From positions 124,001 through 188,000 of the forward strand of contig JALMLS010000311.1 in assembly GCA_038496445.1 (NCBI GenBank): a DNA stretch of 64,000 nucleotides, in the 5' to 3' direction. The position numbers and the translations under genes are program-made. This stretch comes from Trichosphaerium sp. ATCC 40318 (lineage: Eukaryota > Discosea > Flabellinia > Trichosidae). The notes below the pieces were generated by a model. The model ran no database searches. It saw only the letters and a list, made by a program, of their open reading frames with translations, and was not told the origin of the DNA. Below, piece after piece: positions 52,154-62,200 of the stretch; position 1 is the stretch's first letter; the number at the start of each line of letters is the position of its first letter.

Positions 52154-52176
52154 AACGGCTAAAAGGCAAAGCCGTT
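52154..52176. repeat. Short inverted repeat (hairpin-forming)
   Basis: AACGGC (52154-52159) and GCCGTT (52171-52176) form a 6-bp stem around an 11-base loop in the gap between two minus-strand genes. It could be a transcript-end structure or chance. Confidence 0.4.
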
Positions 52177-52317
52177 TAGCGACCACCTCTGAAACAACTA
52201 GTAGTAAAACTTCTTATTGCCTTTACAGCTATTATTGTACAAATAAAAAAGTATACAATACAGTACATGAAAACAATATTTATACAAGGCGAAGTTTTTA
52301 CAAGGTTGGAAAGTACA

Positions 52318-53354
52318 TTATTCTTTTGTAGCGGATTGCTGCTTCTTCTTCTTCTTTGGGCGTTCTCCACTGTCTCCTTCTTCTTCTCGCTTACGTTTAG
52401 AGCTTTCCGTAGAATCTGAACTTTGAGTTCGTTTACGATTAGCTTTGTAAAAGTCGACAAGCTTTTTAAATGTTGCCTTCGGCACAACAGTTACCTGTTC
52501 TGCGTTGGCTACACTGTTGTGTTCCACAGTAAGATGGAGGAGGCATTCTACAAAGGAACTCAGTAATAACAGGAACATATTCCGTACCATGACGTGAGTG
52601 GAGCTGAGCCTGAAATGGATAACCCATAAGGTCCATACACTCCTCAACTCTGATAATGGTTCTTTTAAGAAATAAATCAAAGTTAGGAATACTGTCTATA
52701 TGAGTTACGTCATTGCGTCTCTTAATAATGTAAATTATGTTCTCCAAGAACAACTCAGCTTCTCCACGAGACAATTTTATAAGTGAGCAAAAGTTGCTCC
52801 AGTTATGGTCGTTGTCGAAGAAAGGCCTCCATTTGGGAAGCTCTAGTATTTCAACGCAGCCCTCCCATTGGATTTTATACCCCTCACCTTTTACTACCCT
52901 GCGTATCGTGTCGCAGAGTTCTTCTAACACAGAGTGAAATCTGTACGTATTCAACCCCCCTACGGCGTCTATGTCGCCTTTTTTTAGGTTGCCTTGGTTG
53001 TTTGGAGTCGGACGCCGGTATGGTAGACGACTTAAAAAAAATTAGAGAAAAAAACCACTTTAACTTGTCAAACAATAATTGACGTAAAAAGTTTCTGGCG
53101 TACCGCGCGGTTGTAGGGCGCTTTACCTGCCGTCGCGGCTCACAGAACTCTCTTACTGGCCTGCGATTGTTCACTTGTTCGCTACTCGGCTGTTGAGTAA
53201 CTACGTAAGTTAGTACAAACAACTGTACGATGGAGGGCGTACATGATATAGAAGGCCTGTGTTCATCAATCGAAGATCCTACAAAGCAGTTAACCGTTAA
53301 CGCACGTGCTAATTTATTACCTCCAGAAGTTTGCGTTTTAGGTTGTTGAGACAT
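52318..53354 (-). CDS. Unrecognised protein with basic, Lys-rich C-terminus
   Basis: The best-supported exons read GDIDAVGGLNTYRFHSVLEE, ELCDTIRRVVKGEGYKIQWE, GCVEILELPKWRPFFDNDHN, WSNFCSLIKLSRGEAELFLE, NIIYIIKRRNDVTHIDSIPN, FDLFLKRTIIRVEECMDLMG. A 40-base intron (donor GTACGG) follows, then CLLHLTVEHNSVANAEQVTV, VPKATFKKLVDFYKANRKRT and a tail of Lys/Glu/Arg clusters (GERPKKKKKQQSATKE) to stop 52318. The N-terminal exon is probably MSQQPKTQTSGG (ATG 53354) but the exons between 53300 and 53010 are not resolved. The tail looks like a nuclear localisation signal. The central helical domain was not matched to a family. Confidence 0.55.
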
Positions 53355-53902
53355 AGCTTTCTTTTGTTTTAATTTACTGCTACAAGTTTTTCGTATTGGA
53401 GTTGTACTTGTTGTTGAACACCAAGTCAACCATATTCTTGTAGCCGAAAGCATTGCTGATAGGCTTGTGCATGGGATAATTACTCCTCGGCGCGTCATTG
53501 TTGCGTACAATGTGTTAATACCCTGTATTAAAAAAAACTACAGAATGCTCCAATGATCTCAGTTTCAAGCGCCAGAACAATATCCTGATCGTTTATAATA
53601 CTATATCCGTGAGCAACAACGTCCTTTTATAGCGTTTAGGTGCTCGTAACAAATGCAATTGATAATAGTATCAATCACAACCTCCAGAAATTTGATTGAT
53701 TTTTGTACTTTAGTAAAAAAGTTGATCGTATTCCAAGCTGTTTTGGTTTGTAAAACCGTATAGCTTTAACTCTATCGCTCATGTTTAAATTATGAAGCTG
53801 ACCAGGTTGGATAATCGGTTTATAGCCTGGTTAGAAGAATGTTACAAATGTGCTACGGAAATCAAACTGTTACGTTCAATGAAAGCAATACCACTATGTT
53901 TA
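53355..53902. other. Gene-poor gap upstream of the ubiquitin-like remnant
   Basis: Frames on the minus strand (to 53510) and plus strand (from 53792) have no recognised domain. The promoter of the 52318-53354 gene is expected here. Confidence 0.3.
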
Positions 53903-54073
53903 ATGCAAATCTTCGTAAAGACTCTAGGAGTCAAGATAATCAGTCTAGAGGTTGAGCAATCCGATAACATCTACAACATCCAACAAAAGATTCAAGACAA
54001 AGAAGGTAATCCGCCTGATCAACAACGCCTTGTCTTCGCTGGTAGACAACTAGGAGATTGCTGGTTTTCATAA
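53903..54073 (+). pseudogene. Truncated, diverged ubiquitin-like copy
   Basis: From ATG 53903 the frame reads [55 protein letters not shown] and stops. The first 50 or so residues align without gaps, apart from TLTG being TLGV, with ubiquitin, including the hydrophobic patch segment and the lysine in IQDKEG. The last third (ending in the Gly-Gly conjugation site) is missing. After the stop no frame resumes the fold. The amino-acid changes are many for so conserved a protein, so this is most likely a decayed copy of a ubiquitin or ubiquitin-fusion gene. The frame is open upstream to 53792 and could be a small ubiquitin-like fusion, or the missing part could follow an unrecognised intron. Confidence 0.7.
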
Positions 54074-54235
54074 CAAAGGGCATAACTGTCTAAAACACTG
54101 TAGCTAGCCATGGAACAAGGCCTGGTGATGAATGCTGAGCTTACAATACAAGATTCGTCCAATAAATACAAGCATTGTTCATGACTATAAGCGCAACTGT
54201 AACAAACCTAACAGTTCAAAATTCAGTTTTATTGT

Positions 54236-55570
54236 TTAGTATCTGTCAACTTCATCCTTTTCGTCTTGTTCTTCTTGTGGTACACGTTTTCTTAAAAGAT
54301 TCTCAAGATGTACTCGATACATTTCAAGTGTTTTGATAGGAGAATCCCAAGGTACACGAATCTCTCTCCATACATCTGACGTTTTTTCCAAGCCCATCAC
54401 ATCCATACCTTCATAATGTGTTAATAGTTTATACGATAAAAAAAGCATGCTGATTTCATTTTGGGCGACCTTTAAACCCAAAAATCACGTGATGGCCACT
54501 AAGAATGTTTTTAAAAAAGCATCCACAAATCGCAACTACACGCTGTTTTTGAACAATGTTCTTTGATTCGAGGGTACAGTTGAATAATAGACACTACATG
54601 TCTTACCTTTGCAGTCAAAGCCAGAAAAGTAAGCATCAATAAATTCTACGTCTGCATATTGCTTTACTAATGTTAATAACTCTTTTGCAAATGTGTCGTT
54701 CATGTCTGTAAGAAGTTTTCGGGAAACAGGAGCAATAGGATCTTGAGGAGCAGATTCATACTCATCAGGGAAAACTTGTTTCATTTGACCATTACTAGAA
54801 CGGGACGTAAGTCGACATACGCGTGATTCTTTCTACAAATACATACCTTCTTAATAAGAGAACATCTCTAGCTTCCATTTCCAAGAAAGCAACATCATCC
54901 TTTAGTTCTTTGAGTTTATTTTTACTACCCTCTTGATTTTCTTCAAATTTATCCAACACTTTTTCAATTTCTTTATCATCCTTCAATTCTCTTACTTTAC
55001 CCGTTACTGTTACACGCGTAAGTGGGAGAGTTTCAGGATCTCTTCCTTTAGGAGGTAATTGTGTAACCTACAGCCAAACGTTAGTCGCTAAATCCAAAAA
55101 AAGATGACAATTCAGTGAAACTTGAGTGTCAAACTCGTACAACTAAATTACTCATTTTGACATCTGCCAAATGCTTGTAATGTGGTGAATCTTTCTTTAT
55201 GGAAATAAATGGATGGCATTTGTTCATATCAACCAGTGTGTAGGGCACAAACGAGGAGTACATTGGCCCTTCATTGCCTTGTTCGGCGTCTTTTATGTTT
55301 TGCAGTGTTACTGTGGTATAAACACCTGCCATACGCGCTTGAAGCATTGCTTTGGCCTTGTCAGCTACAGCTAAGTTGTATTTGGCAAATTCTGTTTCAT
55401 TAATAGGTTGGGCTTCGCTATCTTCGTGTTCAATGCCAACTTGAAGGGGTGGTCTGTTAATATAACTAAGAGAGGTCACAGAACTTACTGAAAGAATCGC
55501 TACCGCCTTCATCTACCTCACAGTATTGACGAACGATCCTACGAGCTTGATAGAAGTTAGTATACGCCAT
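54236..55570 (-). CDS. HugZ / pyridoxamine 5'-phosphate oxidase-related split-barrel protein with DUF2470-like C-terminus
   Basis: From ATG 55570 the product reads MAYTNFYQARRIVRQYCEVD, then KAKAMLQARMAGVYTTVTLQ, EGPMYSSFVPYTLVDMNKCH, PFISIKKDSPHYKHLADVKM, LPPKGRDPETLPLTRVTVTG, KVRELKDDKEIEKVLDKFEE. This is the flavin-type split barrel seen in heme-utilisation (HugZ) and CREG-like proteins: a short-side-chain barrel start, S-VPY strand and a late LTRVTVTGKVR strand. The C-terminal part (LTDMNDTFAKELLTLVKQYA, MDVMGLEKTSDVWREIRVPW, TLEMYRVHLENLLRKRV) matches the helical DUF2470-like domain fused to it in bacteria and plastids. It ends DEKDEVDRY at 54236. Such proteins bind FMN or heme; the role here is unknown. 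No targeting peptide is obvious. Four or five introns, one of 84 bases. Confidence 0.7.
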
Positions 55571-55839
55571 GAACGCCTGTATTTGTACCATTTACGCGTT
55601 TTACGTGTGATTTAATTGAAATAGTGCCTTTTGGGCGCATGACGCTCGATGGTGTCCTTTTAACCGTTAGAGAGTGCTATCCGAAATAATTTGTACAAAG
55701 ATGTGCCACCATGTCGCAAACTCAGTGTGTATAACTTGTTTAGCATCGTCTTGCTTATACTGTTACAAACAACTCTTGAAATGGCAGTCGCGCTTAGTCC
55801 TCGTAAAACAGGCCTACCAGCGTAGCAACTACAGACAGA
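55571..55839. promoter_or_regulatory. Divergent promoter region between HugZ-like gene and disrupted secreted-protein gene
   Basis: These 269 bases lie between two start codons facing away from each other (55570 minus, 55840 plus). No TATA box is evident. The retrotransposon lies just downstream of the plus-strand start, so this promoter now reads into the element. Confidence 0.45.
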
Positions 55840-55871
55840 ATGCGATTTACTATCGCTTTTCTTGTATTATT
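55840..55871 (+). pseudogene. Disrupted secreted beta-propeller-like gene, 5' fragment (signal peptide)
   Basis: ATG 55840 starts MRFTIAFLVL, a hydrophobic signal-peptide beginning. The frame is broken at 55871 by the 5' LTR of the Ty3-like element. Across the element, with one TTATT target copy counted, the frame resumes as FVANYAAGDTVVQIPDLNIG at 62578, giving a complete signal peptide with an Ala-Gly cleavage-like site. Confidence 0.8.
55867..55871. repeat. Target site duplication, left copy (TTATT)
   Basis: TTATT directly precedes the 5' LTR and is repeated exactly after the 3' LTR at 62578-62582. Five bases is the usual duplication length for Ty3/gypsy integrases. Confidence 0.9.
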
Positions 55872-55969
55872 TGTGATATCCTCGTACCTTAGGTTGACTT
55901 ATATTATAAATGCACTTAATAAACAGAATATTTCTACAATTACGACTTACGTTTGATCTGGATATTACA
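55872..55969 (+). repeat. 5' long terminal repeat (98 bp)
   Basis: The repeat begins TGTGATATCC and ends GGATATTACA; its ends form a near-perfect short inverted repeat (TGTGAT / ATTACA). It contains a TATA-like stretch (TTATATTATAAATGC) and an AATAAA signal downstream of it, so U3, R and U5 functions can be packed into it. It is 100 percent identical to the 3' copy. Confidence 0.95.
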
Positions 55970-56234
55970 GTGGACGACACGACCTGGATTTAACTTACGC
56001 TAATATTCTCCGCCGGTTCGACGCATAATATTTTTCCTTCACGTTACACGCTCATATTGGTGGCGGAGAGGGATATATAGCAAACAGGCGATAAAACATT
56101 AAAACACGTGTTGTAAAGCAAAGGATTGCTTAAAAAGGCCAAAATCCTAGTGGGCTGGAGATAAAGCCCTCTATTACAGCTACGTACCTGTCCAAATTAA
56201 CAAACGAATATTCTATTTCTCTTTTAAAAAAAAA
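55970..56234 (+). promoter_or_regulatory. Retrotransposon 5' leader with primer-binding-like site
   Basis: TGGACGACACGACC starts at 55971, one base after the LTR. TGG at this place is expected from pairing with a tRNA CCA end, but I cannot name the tRNA. The rest of the leader precedes the Gag start codon, which follows an A-rich stretch at 56226-56236. Confidence 0.5.
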
Positions 56235-59200
56235 ATGTCTCAAAACACTGAAGATCGTTTAAAACAACTCGAATCACGCTTTAATTCGTTGGAAGGGTTT
56301 TTACGCGAAAGATTGGCACCAGCAACACCTGCTCGCAGTATACCATTACACCGATCATCCACGCCATACCAGACGCCTACTACGAGAATCTCATTACAAA
56401 CTCCTGGCTCTCCATATATTCCTGTCCCAACTACCCAAACGACAGCAATGCCTAGACCTTACAACGACAGAACTTTGCGAGTTATTACGGATCAATCCCA
56501 ACTCAACACCCAAATCGAAAATTTGGCCATTTCTACCGAAACGCAAGAGCGTATCAAACAAAGTATTCAGGAACAATTAAAGAAGCTGGACATACCACTA
56601 CAGATTAGCGACATTAGCAAACACGTTGAAGAAGTCATTGGCCTCGCTGTTTCTGTAGCTGCTGAAGAGATCGCCGACAAACTAAAAGAAGAAATATATG
56701 ATATTTTAGAAGACAATACCAAAGACGAGACTATATCACTTCCTACAACAACTCCAACATCTGATAAAACTCCTCCACCACCACCAAATAAACCAAGTAC
56801 TGGTGGTACAGCTACAATACCACCATCAACATACAAGCCAGCTAGAATTTCTCTTTCGAAACCTCCTCCGACATTTCAAAATTTTGATCCTGATGCATCA
56901 GCGCAAGGACAGCTCATATCTCTCCTCTCCGTTCTCTTGCCTTTATTCAACGCTCAAAACGTGGTACAAGACATTGTAAAACCTTTTGACGGTACTCCAA
57001 GCCGTGTTAGGTTATTCGGACATCAACTACAACAATACAACGCCAGTACAAATATTTCAGATTCGGCATTATCAAGTTTTATGATTAACAAGTTAAAGGG
57101 CACAGCTGAAAAATGGTATGAGAACAACTATAACGGAGTAGCTGAATTACCACACCCGCAAGCGCTGTTGGATCACATCATTACAGAGTTTGAAGGAAAG
57201 TACGATTACGATGAAGTCATGAGAAATTACCGAGATTTCTCTCAAGGAGAAGATATTTCTTTCAACGATTATTATCAAGAAAAGATGCTATTGGCTAAAC
57301 ACGCTGGAGTCAATCCTCACGGAAAAGGATTTTATGACGAATTATTGGCAAAGATGAAAGACTCTTTACGAACCGCTGTTATCAATCAAGGAGAACCTAC
57401 GGACAACAATGTCACCGAATTATTACAGATAGCAGAAAAAGAAGAATTGAAGGCAAAAAGAATCGAACGATACAAGAAAACTACAAAGAAGGCAACTACA
57501 AAGAATACTTCCACACCTTCAAAGACGACTCCAAGAACCCAGAAATATACAAAGGAAGAATGGGAGAAGCGCTTATTAGATAAAACCCAAAAACCGAATG
57601 AAGGCAGGTGGATTTGGTGTAATCATCACGCGAAATGGGGACGTCACAAAGAAGAAAAATGTATGTTAAACAAAACAACAGTGAGAACCAACGCTTCAAC
57701 ACCAACGCCTCAACCGGTTGTACAACAACCAGGAACACCGATGCCAAGTTATTGGCCTCACTATCAATCAGTACAGTATCAACAACCTCCGTCAAACATG
57801 TCAATGCCAACTGGTCCTTCCCCCGTATCTACAGTACCTTCTCCTAGTGCTCCAGCACAATCTCCTTTGAATACTCAACCTCTACCCTCGACTCAGATGC
57901 ATGTGCTGCCTCCTTATTTCTCGTATCCAATGGCAAGCCAATTTCCAGCGCCAAATGCCAACAGTAACACTGTAAACCAAACTAGTTTAGATAAAACTTT
58001 TTCAGCTTATGTTGTCGTTCGTATTAATGGAAAATCAATCCTTGCTTTAGTAGATAGCGGTGCTTCACACACCCTAATTAGTTTAAAGGCTGCACATGAC
58101 ATAGGACTGAGAACCTACAAACCATACAAGCTAAACTCAATGGCTGCCAACGGTAAGCCCTTACCTCTTATTGGTTATACAAAACAACCATTACAATTTG
58201 AATTTCCAATTTTTAAAACAAAATTCTCGCCATTAATAGCAAAGAACTTATCAGAACCAATGTTATTGGGCCGTGACTTTTTAGCTCAGACTGGAGCCTC
58301 TATAAACATTTCGAAAAAACTATTTTCTTTACCAAATGGTCAACATATCCCTTTAGTGGATGAACTTCCTCCTGAAACACAACTACGCTCTAGTTTATGT
58401 CGTCTTACAAAAGATGTTACAATACCTCCTTTTTCTCCCGCTATTCTAGAAGTAAAAGCAAAACATTTTCGTCATGGTTCACAAGGCATAAATCAAGCCA
58501 CCATACAATTTCTAAAAAAACACAAAGGTTTAAGCGGATCTCATACACTCACTATGCAAGAAGCAGATGGTCGCTTATTATATGAGGTTGTTAACGCTAG
58601 TCCTTCTTACATTACTCTAAATGCTAATGAAATTGTTTCCATTTTTGAACCTGTTACATCAACAAAACATGCTATTAGTGTTGATAGCCGTGAAGATGTC
58701 ATACGTGTAAAAACTAATGCGTCAAATGCTGATTTTGAAAAAACACGTGAACACATCAAGGAAGCTATCAAATTTTTTAAAGACTTTAAACCTTCTTTAC
58801 AAGTTGCAAAACGTATACACAAATTATTTTCAAAACAATTAGAAAAAGCACAAGTTGATGATGAACAAAGAAAAATCCTTTTTAATCTGCTTTGTTTCTT
58901 TGAAACTGAATTCTCAGATGAGATTACTGAGGTGAATGATACTGCCGTCAAATTTGAAATTGATACTGGCAATGCTAAACCACTACATCAACCTCCAAGA
59001 CGTTTTCCTCCTCACTATCACGAATTTATCAAAGATTTTATTAAAAAGTTTACTCGCCATGGTTTAATTCGACCATCTAAGTCGCCTTGGGCGGCACCTA
59101 TTGTAATTGTTAAAAAGAAAGATGGCACTTTACGATTTTGTATAGATTATAGGTCTTTGAACTCAGTGACAAAGCGTGATGTATACCCACTCCCAAGGGT

Positions 59201-62200
59201 AGATGATGCATTAGACGCTCTCATAGGCTCAGTCTATTTCTCAATAATGGATGCTACCAGTGGGTTTCATCAGCTAAAGATAGCAAGAAACTCCATTGAG
59301 AAAACAGCCTTTATCGACAAATCTGGACTCTACGAATGGGTTGTAATGCCCATAATATTGGGTGTATCCAATGCACCTGCAACTTGGCAAAGGTACGTAA
59401 ACCTAGTTCTTTCTGGTTTAAATTGGCAACATTGCCTTGTATATATTGACGACATTATCGTCTTTTCAAAAACTTTTGAGGAACATATTTATAGTTTGAA
59501 ATTAGTTCTTGAACGTGTGCGACAACACAAAATTAAACTAAAACCAAAAAAATGTTCTTTCTTTTTACACGAAGTTGAGTACTTGGGGTTTTTGGTCTCT
59601 GAAGACGGCATAAGACCTCACCCTGATAAAATTGAAGCCATTGTTAAAATGAACGCTCCCTCTGATGTTTCTGGTGTTCGTTCCTTCCTAGGTATGGCCA
59701 CTTACTATTCACGTTTTGTTCGAATGTTATCTGCTGCAGCATCGCCTCTGAGAGCACTATTAAAAAAAGGTGTAGACTTCTTCTGGGGACCTCACCAAGC
59801 TAAAGCTTTTAAAGATATTAAACAAGCGTTAACTTCTGCCCCTTGTTTAGCATATCCTAACTTTGAGAAGCCGTTTGAGTTACACACTGATGCGTGTAAT
59901 ATTGGTATAGGTGCTACTCTAGTACAAAAAGATGATTTCGGTAATGAAAGAGTCATAGCTTATTATTCACGTGCTTTAAATATTCATGAGCAACGCTATC
60001 ATACTCATTTGCTGGAAGCATTAGCAGTAGTAGCTGCTTGTAAGAAATTTCGCGTCTACCTGTTGTACAAACCTTTTAAAATTTACACAGATCACATTGC
60101 ACTGTTAAAATTTAAACGAACATCTCACCCGGATTCAAAAATGATCCGTTGGTCTATTTACCTTTCTGAATTTGACTTTACTATTATTCATCGTAAAGGT
60201 ATTTTAAACTCTGACTCAGATGCTCTGTCAAGACATCCCATACGTCCTGTTGCTGTAAATTATGTCAATATCAATGGCATAGTACACCCTGTGGGTTTTA
60301 TGCACAATTTCACTCCTATTTTACACCCTCGAAATTCTCAATTCTTTCCAGCATATGTGAACACTTGTAAAATCCCAAAGCAACCCCGTTTACGTTTATT
60401 TTATTTACAACGACTTGACAAACAACTGTTGGAATATATTTACTTTATTCAAGCTCCAAAAGCGTTTAAAAACTACAAAAATATTAAAAAAATCATCGCT
60501 GCTACCAAAGGTATGTTTTTAGATGAGAGTGGTATCCTTTGTCGAAAGCGTACTCCACTACCACATGAAGAACAAACAATGAAGACTGTTATTGTAGTAC
60601 CTTCAAGTATGCAAAGCGAGATCATATCTGCCCACCATGATTCAGCCACTGCTGGTCACTTGGGCGTTACAAGAACATATAATAATGTTAAATTAAAATA
60701 CTATTGGGCCGGTTTAAAACGTGATATTGAACAACACATTCGGACTTGTGAAAAATGCCAAACTGGCAAGACCTCTAGGAGATTACCGCCAGGTGCTCCA
60801 ATGCAAACAATTGAAGCAACGTTTCCGTTCCAAACTATTTCTATGGACTTGGTTGGTCCATTAACACGTACAATTAACAACCAAAACCGATGGATTCTAA
60901 CCATCACTGACTATTATACACGCTATGCCATAGCTGTATGCCTACCAGATAAAAAGTCTAAAACTGTGGCTCGTGCCTTATTTGAAAATGTTGTGTGTAT
61001 ATACGGTGCTCCCTCTATTGTTATTAGTGATCAAGGAGGAGAATTTGAAGGCATTGTAGAAGAGCTTTGTGACCTATGCAATGTTGATAAACGTACAACT
61101 GTAGCATATCACCCTCAAGCGAATGGGTTAGTTGAGAGATTTAATCATACTTTAATACAAATGATAAAAATGTTTATTACTGACTATCAAACTGATTGGG
61201 ACCAATATGTTCAATCATGCGTCTTTGCGTATAATACAACACAACACTCTGAATTGAAACAATCACCCTATTATTTAGTTTTTGGTCATCACGCTACTAC
61301 TCCCCTAGACCAAGCAATGGATTGCCTACCAAGACAAGGTGATCATACACTTGACTCATGGACTCGAAAAGTCTCCTTGGCTTTAAAGCGATCACGATCA
61401 TTGGCTGAAGAAGCTCGTTCAAATGCTTATTTACGACAGTCTAAAAGATATAACCAACGAAGAAGAAAAGAAATATATGCGGTTGGCGATTACGTACTCT
61501 TACTACGAAAACGAAAGATAGAATATGGATACACGCATAAATTTGTACACATGTGGGAAGGACCATTCAAAGTCATCAAGGTCCTCAACAAAGGCTTGGA
61601 TTATCAACTGGCTTATTCAAATGGCGATATTGATGAAAAAGTATACAATGTAGATCGACTAAGACGATATCACAAACGAAAGAATGACATTTCAACAGAT
61701 GATAACAATCAAGACAAAGAAATTTTAGAAAATATACAAGATACACCTCCTATTCCTATTCCAGCATCAAGTGAACCTCAAGGAACTTTGGGACGACAAT
61801 ATTTCAGACGTACTAAGAAGGAACTGGGATTCCGAGAATTACAACACATCCTACAATCAACAGCAAGCGCAATGGAAGATTATTATGACAACGACTTACT
61901 TAACAAAAAACGGATTACAGTCTACCATCAACAGCTCATGGGTATTCTAGGAGACAGTGCTGCCGGCTTTATCCCACGTTCATCACGTCAAAAGAAATTT
62001 TTGAAAGAGCTCAAGATTGCTGCGAAAACAGGTAAAGGATTGATTGCGTACGTTCGTAAACTTGCAGATGAATTTGATACGCAATTTGCCGTTGAGCTCG
62101 CGTCAAAACTTATTAACACCGTAACACTTGCTACTGGTGAGTCACGTAAAACGCCCTGCATTGCAGAAGAGCGTAGGACTCCACTAGACGGGTACTGTCA

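Noticed and set aside
55970-56000. Assigning the primer tRNA for the retrotransposon
   Set aside because: The TGG start fits a CCA end, but the following bases do not let me name a tRNA without the organism's tRNA set.
56394-60907. Several minus-strand frames of 60-121 codons within the retrotransposon
   Set aside because: All lie antisense to the intact Gag-Pol frame and mirror its codon composition.
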